Shown piece after piece: positions 35,513-43,950 of a stretch of DNA of 64,000 nt (position 1 is its first letter; every line of letters starts with the position of its first letter). Source of the DNA: an uncultured Eubacteriales bacterium (GTDB taxonomy: Bacteria > Bacillota > Clostridia > Oscillospirales > Acutalibacteraceae); NCBI GenBank assembly GCA_934630515.1, contig CAKTVV010000002.1:62001-126000 (forward strand). The letters run 5' to 3'. The translations under genes and the position numbers were made by a program. Under the pieces are notes generated by a model, which had not been told where the DNA came from, did not search any database, and saw nothing but the letters and a program-made list of their open reading frames with translations.

Positions 35513-35752
35513 CAAAAAAGCTCCCGCCCCTGCATAGGGACGAGAGCTGTACGCCTCGTGGTTCCACCCTGCTTCTGCCGCTCCCGGCGGGGGCGGCACT
35601 CGTTGGTAAGCCCGGTAACGGCGGCTGACCGGCGCATCTTATGTCGATGCACGCTCCGGGGTGGTAGGCACTGGTTGTGCGCTTTTATGTCCTTTCACCA
35701 GCCGGACACTCTCTGCAAAAGCGACGCAAACCGCCGTCCCCATCAACGCTTT
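35513..35752 (-). ncRNA. T-box leader (threonine) upstream of thrS
   Basis: Read on the minus strand. Stem I is closed by GUUGAUG pairing with CAUCGAC, and contains AGAGAG and GGUGAAA as in classic stem I loops. The T-box AGGGTGGAACCACG is at 35557-35570, then a terminator stem GCUCUCGUCCC / GGGGCGGGAGC with TTTTTT (35514-35547). Aligned to known leaders (codon followed by nine bases ending in GGAG), the specifier is ACC at 35663-35665, a threonine codon matching thrS. Uncharged tRNA-Thr should stabilise the antiterminator. Confidence 0.93.
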
Positions 35753-35757
35753 TTCTC

Positions 35758-35786
35758 AGTGTAGCACCGCTCCGGCGGAATGTCAA
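35758..35786 (-). promoter_or_regulatory. Promoter of the thrS leader
   Basis: TTGACA (35781-35786), 17-bp spacer, TACACT (35758-35763) on the minus strand. Confidence 0.8.
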
Positions 35787-36226
35787 GAGGTATTTTTGCT
35801 TTTCGGTCTCCTCTTGACCGCCCGACCCGAGCCTATGCCAAGCCCTATGCGCCGACTCCTCCCCCTAACCGGTCCCGGATCGCTGCAGCACCGGCAGACG
35901 CTCCCTCTGTCGGAAGCGCCGGCGCAAAAGCCGGATAACCGCAAGCACAGCCGGATATACGCCGCTCGGGATGCGGAGAAAATTCGGGAACGACAGCTAT
36001 CCCTCGGAGCTTACGCCGAAAGCACGCACCCGCTGCGCCGATCATGCGGATACAGACCGCAGCGTAGGGGGACAAGCCGCTATTGGCACTCATTTTGTAT
36101 GCCCTCCTCCGGATGAATGCTCCCCGTTGCCGGACCGCAAGTTCCTTTCGCCTCAAAGGGAGCTTTTGTCCTCCCTGTTTCTTTATAAGTACCCTTTTAA
36201 TTTCCGGCACAGCCGGGGTTCACAGC
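35787..36226. other. 440-bp region without a supported gene
   Basis: GC-rich, with short inverted repeats such as CCGGCGCAAAAGCCGG near 35919. A 121-codon minus-strand frame (35845-36210) is very rich in Ala, Arg, Gly and Cys, has no domain I recognise and no good ribosome site. No promoter or tRNA was seen. Confidence 0.4.
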
Positions 36227-36264
36227 AAAAGCCCGGGGGATACCGCATAACGGTATCCCCCGGG
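36227..36264 (-). terminator. Terminator of the cps operon
   Basis: Perfect 13-bp stem CCCGGGGGATACC / GGTATCCCCCGGG (36232-36264) followed by CTTTTGC on the minus strand, just after the cpsB stop. Confidence 0.85.
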
Positions 36265-36276
36265 TCATTCTTTCGC

Positions 36277-37035
36277 TTACAGTGAGGCTTCGGCAGCCGA
36301 AGCGGCGGTCGGATGCAGCAGCTCCTCCCCGCTCTGCGCCATCAGCGCCAGCCATCGCCGTCCGCAGCGGTAATGCCGCCGCATTTTTTGACAGGCAGCC
36401 GCTATATGCGGCGCCCGATGATCGGCATGGTGCATATCCGAGCCCAGCACCAGACGCTGGGGCTGGGGCAGCCAATGCCGCAGACGGCGGTATTCGTGCC
36501 CGTCCAAAAAAGCGTCCGCATTCAGCTGCACCACCAGATCGGGCAGGGTCATCAGCTGCGCCACCTCGGCGGAGGAATACCAATGGCGATACCGGTCCAC
36601 ATGCGCCAGAATCACCGTCAGCCGCTGCCCCAGTGCGATCTCCTCCACCTCGTCATACAGCCAGGCGGGCGGGGACATAAAGGGCAGCTCCAGCAGAATG
36701 GCGTCCGTGCCCTGCATACACAGCGGGCGCAGATCGATCTGACCGAGTCCCCGGCGCAGCAGCACCTCGGCACCCAGCAGCAAGCGCATCCGTCCGGTCA
36801 GCTCCGGCGTGCAGGCGATCCGCTGCCGCAGCGTCTGCAGCGCCTGCTCCCGGGCGTCCAGAAACGCCTCGACAGTGGTATCTCCATAGTAGAAATGGGG
36901 CGTCGCCACCACGGTATGCACCCCCTGCAGCAGAGAATCCTGCAGCATCCGCACGGATTCCCGCACATCCACGGCACCGTCGTCGATGCCGGGCAGGCAA
37001 TGGGAGTGGAGATCAACCGTTACGCTTGGTATCAT
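36277..37035 (-). CDS. cpsB: Tyrosine-protein phosphatase, PHP type (CpsB/CapC family)
   Basis: A 252-residue metal-dependent phosphatase that strips phosphotyrosine from the partner kinase CpsD. PHP-fold metal ligands are visible: DLHSHCLPGIDDG, ATPHFYYGD, ILAHVDRYRH and LGSDMHHADHR. It starts at 37035 (MIPSVTV), overlapping cpsD by 23 bp with no clear ribosome site, so coupling is likely. The last gene of cpsC-cpsD-cpsB, which tunes capsule or exopolysaccharide chain length. Confidence 0.92.
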   Translation of the reverse strand: MIPSVTVDLHSHCLPGIDDGAVDVRESVRMLQDSLLQGVHTVVATPHFYYGDTTVEAFLDAREQALQTLRQRIACTPELTGRMRLLLGAEVLLRRGLGQIDLRPLCMQGTDAILLELPFMSPPAWLYDEVEEIALGQRLTVILAHVDRYRHWYSSAEVAQLMTLPDLVVQLNADAFLDGHEYRRLRHWLPQPQRLVLGSDMHHADHRAPHIAAACQKMRRHYRCGRRWLALMAQSGEELLHPTAASAAEASL

Positions 37036-37771
37036 AATATTTGCCGTATTCATAGTTATACGAGCGGTAATACCGTCCCTTTTCATACCGGGAATAGCCC
37101 GCTCCGGTGCTCTGCACGTCGGATACGATCACACCCAGCAAATTGGCATGGATCTGACGGATCGCCTCGACGCACTCGTTCAGCTCATCGTAGGTGGTCT
37201 GCCGCTGCCGGGCGATCAGCACCAGCCCGGCGATGTGGGGCGCCATCACCAGCGCATCCGCCACCACCGCCAGCGGCGGGGTGTCCAGAAACACATAGTC
37301 ATACCGCCGCCGCAGCTCCGCCAGCAGCTCCGCCATCCGGGCGGAGCCCAGCAGCTCGGAGGGGTTGGGCGGGATCGCCCCGGAGGGGATCAGATCCAGA
37401 TTCGGCACCACGTTCTTCTGCACGCACTCGTCCAGCGAGCTCAGTCCGCCCAGGATCTTCGACAGACCCTCGATCTTACTGACCCGGAAGTTCCGGTGCT
37501 GCGTAGGCTTGCGCATGTCGGCATCCACCACGACCACCCGTGCGCCGGTCTGCGCCATCACAATGCCCAGATTGCAGCAGGTGGTGGACTTTCCGGCGTT
37601 CGGCTCGGCACTGGTAAATGCCACCGCCCGGTTATCGGTGTTCGCCAAAGTGAACAGCAGATTGGTCCGGATGAGCTTATACGCCTCCGCCATGCGGAAA
37701 TTGGCATTGCGGATGGAATCGCCGGATTTCTCCGGTACATAATCGGGCTGTTTATTGCTCTTTACGGGCAT
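37013..37771 (-). CDS. cpsD: BY-type tyrosine kinase of polysaccharide export (CpsD-like)
   Basis: A 252-residue cytoplasmic kinase. Walker A is SAEPNAGKSTTCCNLG, Walker A' VVVVDADMRKP, Walker B YDYVFLDTPPL. The C-terminus is a tyrosine cluster (about nine Tyr in the last 35 residues, e.g. YYRSYNYEYGKYYD), the autophosphorylation site. It needs the CpsC membrane partner for activity; the genes overlap by 20 bp. Confidence 0.95.
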   Translation of the reverse strand: MPVKSNKQPDYVPEKSGDSIRNANFRMAEAYKLIRTNLLFTLANTDNRAVAFTSAEPNAGKSTTCCNLGIVMAQTGARVVVVDADMRKPTQHRNFRVSKIEGLSKILGGLSSLDECVQKNVVPNLDLIPSGAIPPNPSELLGSARMAELLAELRRRYDYVFLDTPPLAVVADALVMAPHIAGLVLIARQRQTTYDELNECVEAIRQIHANLLGVIVSDVQSTGAGYSRYEKGRYYRSYNYEYGKYYDTKRNG

Positions 37772-38471
37772 AGACCGCCCCTCCCTTCTTTGCCGGCTGG
37801 ACGCTGGGAACCTCCCCCAGCACCGTCAGATTCAGCCGGCGGCGGATCTCCCGCTCGCCGCTGACGGTATTATCGGTCATGTACCGCACCAGCACCACCA
37901 CACAGGCGATCACCAGCCCCAGCACGGCGCCCAGTGCGGCGTCCAGCGTCGAGCGGGGGCCTACCTTGACGCCCTTTTTGGCCGGCGCCATCACCGTGGC
38001 GTTGCCCATCTGCATGACTTCCTTCAGCTTGCCCGGCGCTACATCCGCCAGCGCATCGCAGATCGCCTTGGACAGATTGGGGCTTTGGGTCGTCACGGTG
38101 AAATTCAGCATCGCCGTGCCGTCCTCGGAGGACATCTTCAGCGAGCTGCGGATCTCGGCGGCGGTCATGGTATAGCCCTGCCGTGCCAGCCGGGAGGATA
38201 CCTCGTTGAGCACCAGATCGTTCTTCAGGATCACAATGTATTCGCCCGCCAGCGTCTGGGAGGCGGACAAGCCGCCGGTGGTGGCATTCACCGAAGAATC
38301 CACCTGCGTATAGTTGCTGATGTACATCTGAAATTTGGACTGGTAGGTGTCGCTGATCAGCAGCTCGGCGCCCACGCCCAGCAGCAGCGCTCCGACGATC
38401 ACCGCTATCAGGATCCACTTGATCTGCCGCAGCAAAATATGGAAGATCGTGCGAATATCCAATTCACGCAT
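37752..38471 (-). CDS. cpsC: Polysaccharide co-polymerase, Wzz/CpsC-like membrane adaptor
   Basis: 239 residues with the Wzz layout: membrane helix about residues 18-38 (IKWILIAVIVGALLLGVGAE), an extracellular middle, and a second helix about 178-198 (LDAALGAVLGLVIACVVVLV), then a short basic tail that contacts CpsD. The start at 38471 (MRELDIRTIFH) is chosen because the open frame above it crosses the promoter. Controls glycan chain length and activates CpsD. Confidence 0.93.
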   Translation of the reverse strand: MRELDIRTIFHILLRQIKWILIAVIVGALLLGVGAELLISDTYQSKFQMYISNYTQVDSSVNATTGGLSASQTLAGEYIVILKNDLVLNEVSSRLARQGYTMTAAEIRSSLKMSSEDGTAMLNFTVTTQSPNLSKAICDALADVAPGKLKEVMQMGNATVMAPAKKGVKVGPRSTLDAALGAVLGLVIACVVVLVRYMTDNTVSGEREIRRRLNLTVLGEVPSVQPAKKGGAVYARKEQ

Positions 38472-38538
38472 AGACCTTTGTTGCTCCTCTCGCTTTCTTG
38501 GTGTCCCCGGTGCGGGAAACACCGTAAAATCTTTTCTT

Positions 38539-38567
38539 ATTATAGCCTGTCCCCCATGGGTTGTCAA
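38539..38567 (-). promoter_or_regulatory. Strong promoter of the cps operon
   Basis: TTGACA (38562-38567), 17-bp spacer, TATAAT (38539-38544) on the minus strand. Confidence 0.88.
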
Positions 38568-39034
38568 CCGTGGATTTTCCGCCGCTGCCGGCTTTCTGCC
38601 GGACAAAAGCCGGCACCGAAGCGCCCGGAAGCCGGGCAACATACGGGCATGGCGCCCACGGGAGATCCGCACCGCCGAACCGACCCGGGAAACAGCTCCC
38701 GCAGGCAGAAAAGGCCGGTGGAAGACCGATGGTATATAGTACTTAAAAAGAGGGCGAAAAAATGGCGGAGAGCGGAGCGAGCGCATAGAGCCGGACACCG
38801 CCGGGAGTGCCGGGGGTTTCCCCCGGGAAAAGAGTCTCTGTGCAAACCCGAGCCCTGAGAAAAACACAGCGGGTATCCGCCGTCCCCGCCGGGGAGGAGA
38901 TACCGAAAAAAGCGACCCGCCACAAGCGGATGCAACACGCCGCTTGCAATGGATCGCTCCGCCGGAACAGCCGATGTCCGCCGCCGGACGCCGCCGGCAC
39001 AGCCGGCGGCTCCAACCCAGCGCATGAGCGGAAT
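38568..39034. other. GC-rich structured intergenic region, no supported gene
   Basis: About 470 bp. Several hairpins: CCGGGGGTTTCCCCCGG at 38810-38826, GCCGCCGGC/GCCGGCGGC at 38990-39010, and GCCGGC/GCCGGC arms near 38588-38626. Minus-strand frames stay open for 150 codons but are Arg/Ala/Gly/Cys-rich with no domain I recognise. It could be a structured RNA or a palindromic repeat family. Confidence 0.4.
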
Positions 39035-39658
39035 TTAGTCCGGATACCGCTGATTGACGTAATAGGCGATGGTGTCCACCGTCTGGTCGATGCCGGTCTT
39101 CAGGCTGTCGATGACCAGATCGTAGCTCTCGATGCTGCCCCATTTGGTGTCGGCATAGAAATTGTGGTAGCTGGCACGGCGCTTATCCGTGCGCACGATC
39201 TCCTCCGCCGCCTTTTTCTCTGTGGTGCCGGGGTGACGCTCCAGCGCCCGGGCGACCCGGCTCTTGATATCCGCCCGGATGAACACGTTGACGACCTGCT
39301 CCCGCTTCGCCAGCGCATAGTCGGCGCACCGTCCCACGATGACGCAGCTCTCCCCCTTATCCGCCAGCTTCTGGATCGTATCGAACTGCGCCAGAAAGAT
39401 CTTCTGGTGGATAGGAATGTCATACTGCCCCATCGCCATGCCGTAGTTGCCCAGTGACAGAGAATACAGCAGACTGCTGGTGGGTACCTCGTCATACAGC
39501 TCAAAATTCTCCGGCGCCAGCCCGCTATGCTCCGCCGCCAGTCGTAACAGCTCTTTATCGTAGACCGGGATCCCCAGCTTATCCGCCAGCTTTTTGCCGA
39601 TCTCGTGACCGCCGCTGCCGCTCTGCCGTCCGATGGTGATGATGGTTCCGTTTTTCAT
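39035..39658 (-). CDS. Cytidylate kinase-like family protein
   Basis: A 207-residue P-loop protein with ITIGRQSGSGGHEIGKKLA at the N-terminus, the Cytidylate_kin2 pattern, followed by GIPVYDKELL and a lid-like arginine region (RADIKSRVARALER). These relatives of Cmk are widespread in Clostridia; the true acceptor is not established. The ATG at 39658 has AGGAGG 9 bp upstream; a TTG three codons earlier is possible. Single-gene unit with its own promoter. Confidence 0.88.
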   Translation of the reverse strand: MKNGTIITIGRQSGSGGHEIGKKLADKLGIPVYDKELLRLAAEHSGLAPENFELYDEVPTSSLLYSLSLGNYGMAMGQYDIPIHQKIFLAQFDTIQKLADKGESCVIVGRCADYALAKREQVVNVFIRADIKSRVARALERHPGTTEKKAAEEIVRTDKRRASYHNFYADTKWGSIESYDLVIDSLKTGIDQTVDTIAYYVNQRYPD

Positions 39659-39704
39659 AGTCTGCAACCTCCTTAGCCCGTACTCGGTGCCTGTTTCTTA
39701 TATA

Positions 39705-39733
39705 ATTATACCAAAGGTTTGCAGATTTGTACA
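39705..39733 (-). promoter_or_regulatory. Promoter of the cytidylate-kinase-like gene
   Basis: TGTACA (39728-39733), 17-bp spacer, extended -10 TGGTATAAT (TATAAT 39705-39710) on the minus strand. Confidence 0.65.
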
Positions 39734-39829
39734 GTGTTTTTTTATAGAAATCAAACATCGTCGCATTTTCGTGAAAAATGTCAAAAACTCCCGTGCAACA
39801 AATATCCATCTTGCCGGAAGAAAAATCCA

Positions 39830-39858
39830 TTGCCAACGCTCCCCCGACGGGATACAAT
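39830..39858 (+). promoter_or_regulatory. Promoter of pfkA
   Basis: TTGCCA (39830-39835), 17-bp spacer, TACAAT (39853-39858). Confidence 0.65.
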
Positions 39859-39928
39859 ACACTTGGCTGTATAGGACTTATATACGTCTTTGATAATAAA
39901 TTCACAATAATTGAAGGAGCGATGCAAC

Positions 39929-40891
39929 ATGAAGAAGATTGCGGTGTTGACCAGCGGCGGCGACGCCCCGGGTATGAACGCTGCCGTGCGTGCCGTCGTG
40001 CGTTCCGGTCTCCACGAGGGAATGGAAGTATTCGGCGTGGTACGGGGCTATAACGGACTGATCAAAGGGGAGCTGATCCCCATGAACCTACGCAGCGTGT
40101 CGGATACCATCCATCGGGGCGGCACCATCCTGTATACCGCCCGCAGCCCCGAATTCTGCACCGAAGAGGGTATGCAGAAGGCGGTGGACAACTGCCATAA
40201 AAACGGCATCGAGGGCGTTGTGGTCATCGGCGGCGACGGCTCCTTTAAGGGCGCCCGGGATTTGACCGCCCACGGCATCCCCTGCATCGGGCTGCCCGGC
40301 ACCATCGATAACGACATCTCCTGCTGCGACGAGACCATCGGCTATGATACGGCGATCAACACCGTGATGGAAATGGTGGACAAGCTGCGGGATACCTCCC
40401 AGTCCCATGACCGGTGCAGCGTCGTCGAGGTCATGGGCCGCCGTGCCGGCTGGCTGGCGCTGAGCGCCGGCATCGCCGTGGGCGCCACCAGCATTCTGGT
40501 GCCGGAGGTTCCCTACGACTTCCAGAAGGACATCGTGGAGCGGATGCAGGCCACCGCCCGCACCGGCAAGCACCACTTCATCGTCATCGTTGCCGAGGGC
40601 GTGGGGCATGTGCAGGAGCTGGCGGAGCAGATCGAAAAGGCCACCGGCGTAGAAGCCCGAGCCACCGTGCTGGGGCATGTGCAGCGGGGCGGCTCGCCCT
40701 CTGCCCGGGATCGGATCCTTGCCAGCCGGATGGGCAACTATGCGGTGCACCTGCTCCAGCAGGGCAAGGAGAACCGGGTGGTCGCCATCCAGAACGATCA
40801 TGTGTGCGACTTCGACATCACCGAGGCGCTGGCGATGAAAAAGCCCTTCGATCTGGAGCTGTACCGGATGTCCACCGAGATCTCCATCTGA
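39929..40891 (+). CDS. pfkA: ATP-dependent 6-phosphofructokinase
   Basis: A 320-residue glycolytic kinase making fructose 1,6-bisphosphate. Seen: LTSGGDAPGMNAAVRA, GGDGSFKGA (the Gly after GGD marks ATP rather than pyrophosphate use), the catalytic base in PGTIDNDI, and MGRRAGWLA and GHVQRGGSPSARDR at the substrate and allosteric sites. The ATG at 39929 is chosen with GGAG 9 bp upstream; a TTG six codons earlier is in frame. Confidence 0.97.
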   Translation: MKKIAVLTSGGDAPGMNAAVRAVVRSGLHEGMEVFGVVRGYNGLIKGELIPMNLRSVSDTIHRGGTILYTARSPEFCTEEGMQKAVDNCHKNGIEGVVVIGGDGSFKGARDLTAHGIPCIGLPGTIDNDISCCDETIGYDTAINTVMEMVDKLRDTSQSHDRCSVVEVMGRRAGWLALSAGIAVGATSILVPEVPYDFQKDIVERMQATARTGKHHFIVIVAEGVGHVQELAEQIEKATGVEARATVLGHVQRGGSPSARDRILASRMGNYAVHLLQQGKENRVVAIQNDHVCDFDITEALAMKKPFDLELYRMSTEISI

Positions 40892-40905
40892 ACATTGCGT
40901 CTGTG

Positions 40906-40937
40906 CCGTCCCCGACAGCCGTCGGGGACGGTTTTTT
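40906..40937 (+). terminator. Terminator of pfkA
   Basis: Perfect 11-bp stem CCGTCCCCGAC / GTCGGGGACGG with a four-base loop and TTTTTT. Directly after it lies a second inverted repeat (CTCCGAATTGT / ACAATTCGGAG, 40939-40973) with no T run. Confidence 0.92.
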
Positions 40938-41000
40938 GCTCCGAATTGTTCGCCCACAGCGGACAATTCGGAGAATTTCAATAAAGCCCGTCCTTTTTTC

Positions 41001-41039
41001 TTGTCAACGGTTGACAAAGATTTCCGGGTACGCTACAAT
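41001..41039 (+). promoter_or_regulatory. Promoter of serC-serA with overlapping palindrome
   Basis: TTGACA (41011-41016), 17-bp spacer, TACAAT (41034-41039). The -35 box is half of a perfect palindrome TTGTCAACGGTTGACAA (41001-41017), a likely operator. Confidence 0.8.
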
Positions 41040-41130
41040 AGCATATAACGGACTTCGCAGTCGGCGCCTGTCCGCCAATAGGACGAACAGGTGACCGCCG
41101 GAGCCGAATGATTTATCGGAGGAATGAGAC

Positions 41131-42216
41131 ATGGCAAGAGTATACAATTTTTCCGCAGGACCGTCCATGCTGCCGGAGAGCGTGCTGCGCCGGGCGGCGG
41201 ATGAAATGCTGGACTACGAGGGTTCCGGACAGTCTGTGATGGAGATGTCTCATCGATCTAAGGTGTACCAGGGCATCATCGACGGCGCCGAGGCGCTGCT
41301 GCGGGAGGTCATGGGGGTTCCGGACAACTACAAGGTGCTGTTTCTGCAGGGGGGCGCCTCCTCGCAGTTTGCCATGATCCCCATGAACCTGATGACCGGC
41401 AGCGGCAAGGCCGACTACGTCGTCACCGGACAGTGGGCGAAAAAGGCCTATAAGGAGGCTGCCCGCTACGGCAACGCCCGGGTGGTCGCCAGCTCCGAGG
41501 ATAAGACCTTCTCCTACATTCCCAAGCTGGATCCGGCATCCTTCGATCCGGAGGCGGATTATTTCTACATCTGCATGAACAACACCATTTACGGCACGGT
41601 ATACCACACCCTGCCGGGCACCGGCAAGGTGCCGCTGGTGGCAGACGCCTCCTCCTGCATCCTGTCGAAGCCCATCGACGTATCCAAATTCGGCATTCTC
41701 TACGCCGGTGCCCAGAAGAATATGGGTCCCGCCGGCGTGACGGTGGTGATGATCCGGGAGGATCTCATCGGTCACGCCATGGACATCACCCCTACCATGT
41801 TCAACTATCAGATCCACGCCGACAACGGCTCCATGTTCAACACCCCGCCCTGCTACGCCATCTATATGCTGAAGCTGGTGCTGGAATGGATCAAAAACGA
41901 CATCGGCGGGCTGGAGAATATGCAGGCGATCAATGAGAAAAAGGCTGCGCTGCTGTACGACTTTTTGGATCAGTCCAAGCTGTTCCACGGCACGGTGGTA
42001 CCGGAGGATCGCTCGCTGATGAACGTGCCCTTTGTCACCGGAGACGCCGATGTGGACGCCGCTTTCGTAAAGGCAGCCACCGAGGCGGGCTTCGTGAATA
42101 TCAAAGGGCATCGCTCGGTGGGCGGAATGCGTGCCTCCATCTATAACGCCATGCCGGTGGAGGGCGTGGAAAGGCTGGTCGCCTTTATGAAAGATTTTGA
42201 GAAACAGCACGGCTGA
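41131..42216 (+). CDS. serC: Phosphoserine aminotransferase
   Basis: A 361-residue PLP enzyme converting 3-phosphohydroxypyruvate and glutamate to phosphoserine. It starts YNFSAGPSMLPESVL, has FLQGGASSQFAMIPMNL, and the PLP lysine is in LYAGAQKNMGPAGVT; SVGGMRASIYNAM closes the family pattern. GGAGG lies before the ATG. Followed 26 bp later by serA. Confidence 0.97.
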   Translation: MARVYNFSAGPSMLPESVLRRAADEMLDYEGSGQSVMEMSHRSKVYQGIIDGAEALLREVMGVPDNYKVLFLQGGASSQFAMIPMNLMTGSGKADYVVTGQWAKKAYKEAARYGNARVVASSEDKTFSYIPKLDPASFDPEADYFYICMNNTIYGTVYHTLPGTGKVPLVADASSCILSKPIDVSKFGILYAGAQKNMGPAGVTVVMIREDLIGHAMDITPTMFNYQIHADNGSMFNTPPCYAIYMLKLVLEWIKNDIGGLENMQAINEKKAALLYDFLDQSKLFHGTVVPEDRSLMNVPFVTGDADVDAAFVKAATEAGFVNIKGHRSVGGMRASIYNAMPVEGVERLVAFMKDFEKQHG

Positions 42217-42242
42217 GCCGGGCTGCAGTAAGGAGCTTATCT

Positions 42243-43400
42243 ATGAAGATTTGTACACTGAATAAAATTGCCGCCTGCGGCACCGGGCGTTTCGGCACCG
42301 GATATACCGTCGGCGAGGAGCTGGCAGGCGCCGACGGCGTGATGGTGCGTTCCGCCGCCATGCACGACATGGCGCTGCCGGACAGCCTGTGGGCGATCGC
42401 CCGGGCGGGCGCCGGGGTCAACAACATCCCCGTAGACGCCTGCAGCGAAAAGGGCATCGTGGTGTTCAACACCCCCGGCGCCAATGCCAACGCCGTGAAG
42501 GAGCTGGTGCTGGCCGGACTGTTCCTGTCCTCCCGGAAGATCGTGGACGGCGTCCAATGGGCCAAGACCCTCAAGGGCGAGGGCGACGCCGTAGGCAAGC
42601 TGGTGGAAAAGGGCAAATCCGCCTTCGCCGGGCCCGAGATTCTCGGCAAGAAGCTGGGCGTCATCGGTCTGGGTGCCATCGGCGTACTGGTGGCGAACGC
42701 CGCCACGGCGCTGGGCATGGAGGTCTATGGCTATGACCCGTTCCTGTCGGTGGACGCCGCCTGGAAGCTGTCCCGCTCCATTCATCACGCCGCTACGCTG
42801 GAGGAGATTTATGCCGCCTGTGACTATATCACCGTCCATGTGCCGCTGACCCCGGATACCAAGGGCATGATCGGGGCGGAGGCATTAGCCTCCATGAAGG
42901 ACGGCGTGCGGGTGCTGAATTTCGCCCGGGGCGGACTGGTGGACAGCGCCGCCATGCTGGCAGCGCTGGACAGCAGCAAGGTAGCCGCCTATGTGGTGGA
43001 CTTCCCCAGCGACGAGATGCTGGGCGTCGCCAACGTCATCGCCATCCCCCATCTGGGCGCCTCCACCCCGGAGAGCGAGGACAACTGTGCTGTCATGGCG
43101 GCGGATGAGCTGATGGATTATCTGGAGAACGGCAACATCACCCATTCGGTTAACTTCCCCGACATGAAGATCCCCCGCAGCGGCGACACCCGCATTTGTG
43201 TACTGCACAAGAATGTGCCGAATATGCTGGCGCAGATCAGCGCCGTGGTGTCCGGCGCCGGGGTGAACATCGCCTCCATGACCAACAAATCCCGCAAGGA
43301 TTACGCCTATACGGTACTGGATATAGAGGGCACCGTCAAGGATTCCGTATCCCGGGATATTCTGAGCATCCGGGACGTCATCCGGGTGCGGGTGCTGTAA
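42243..43400 (+). CDS. serA: D-3-phosphoglycerate dehydrogenase
   Basis: A 385-residue NAD-dependent dehydrogenase, first step of serine synthesis. The Rossmann motif is LGVIGLGAIGVLVANAA; the catalytic Arg, Glu and His lie in NFARGGLVD, the region around DEMLGVANV, and PHLGASTPESEDN. The last 80 residues form an ACT domain (RICVLHKNVPNMLAQISAVV), which in relatives gives serine feedback. AAGGAG precedes the ATG. No serB is visible nearby. Confidence 0.97.
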   Translation: MKICTLNKIAACGTGRFGTGYTVGEELAGADGVMVRSAAMHDMALPDSLWAIARAGAGVNNIPVDACSEKGIVVFNTPGANANAVKELVLAGLFLSSRKIVDGVQWAKTLKGEGDAVGKLVEKGKSAFAGPEILGKKLGVIGLGAIGVLVANAATALGMEVYGYDPFLSVDAAWKLSRSIHHAATLEEIYAACDYITVHVPLTPDTKGMIGAEALASMKDGVRVLNFARGGLVDSAAMLAALDSSKVAAYVVDFPSDEMLGVANVIAIPHLGASTPESEDNCAVMAADELMDYLENGNITHSVNFPDMKIPRSGDTRICVLHKNVPNMLAQISAVVSGAGVNIASMTNKSRKDYAYTVLDIEGTVKDSVSRDILSIRDVIRVRVL

Positions 43401-43414
43401 CACTGAGCCTATGA

Positions 43415-43455
43415 AAATGCCCGGGCAGCTTCATCGGAAGCTGCCCGGGCATTTT
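43415..43455 (+). terminator. Terminator of serC-serA
   Basis: Perfect 17-bp stem AAATGCCCGGGCAGCTT / AAGCTGCCCGGGCATTT, then TTCGG; A run on the other side makes it work also for the converging gene. Confidence 0.9.
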
Positions 43456-43508
43456 TCGGTTGCTCGTTGAACAGGACGAGCGACGGCCGCTGTGCGCCGC
43501 CCCGGGGC

Positions 43509-43929
43509 TTACTGAATACTTTTGCCCCCGTCCACATAAAGGCTCTGTCCGGTGATATACCGTCCCGCCTGAGCGCACAGCAGCCGCACCACGCCCACGC
43601 AATCCTCCGGCATGCCGTAATAGCCCACCGGAATGGAATCGATCACCTGCCGGGCATAGACGGGGTCTGCCATCGCCGCCGTATTCCGGTCGGTACAAAT
43701 GACCCCCGGCGCCAGATTGTTGACGGTGATGCCGTGGGCGCAGATCCGCCTGCAGGACTGCGGCGGCTCCGCCGGCATGCTCGATGATGGCTTGGGTCTC
43801 CTCCGCCTTTGCCCGGTTGCCGGCGCAATGGACAAGAATTTCATATCCGTCCTGTGCCAATCCCACGGCAATCGCCCGACCGATGCCCCGGGACGAGCCG
43901 GTGACCAGCGCCCGCTTTCCGTTTGTCAT
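43509..43929 (-). pseudogene. Short-chain dehydrogenase (SDR), internally deleted and frameshifted
   Basis: From 43929 one frame gives a proper SDR start (MTNGKRALVTGSSRGIGRAI, then AEETQAIIEHAGGAAAVLQADL). Near 43745 homology jumps to another frame reading AHGITVNNLAPGVI ... MPEDCVGVVRLLCAQAGRYI and TGQSLYVDGG, ending at 43509. About 100 residues that should hold the catalytic Ser and Tyr-x3-Lys are missing, so no active enzyme can be made. The ribosome site GGGAGG is still intact. It is the last gene of the operon from 45842. Confidence 0.85.
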
Positions 43930-43950
43930 GCTTTTTCCTCCCTTTATGCC

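Noticed and set aside
38564..39025. A 153-codon minus-strand frame upstream of the cps promoter
   Set aside because: Low-complexity Arg/Gly/Cys/Pro composition and hairpin-rich DNA; no start signal.
40939..40973. Second terminator after pfkA
   Set aside because: The inverted repeat has no T run and lies beyond a perfect terminator; more likely an operator-like dyad.
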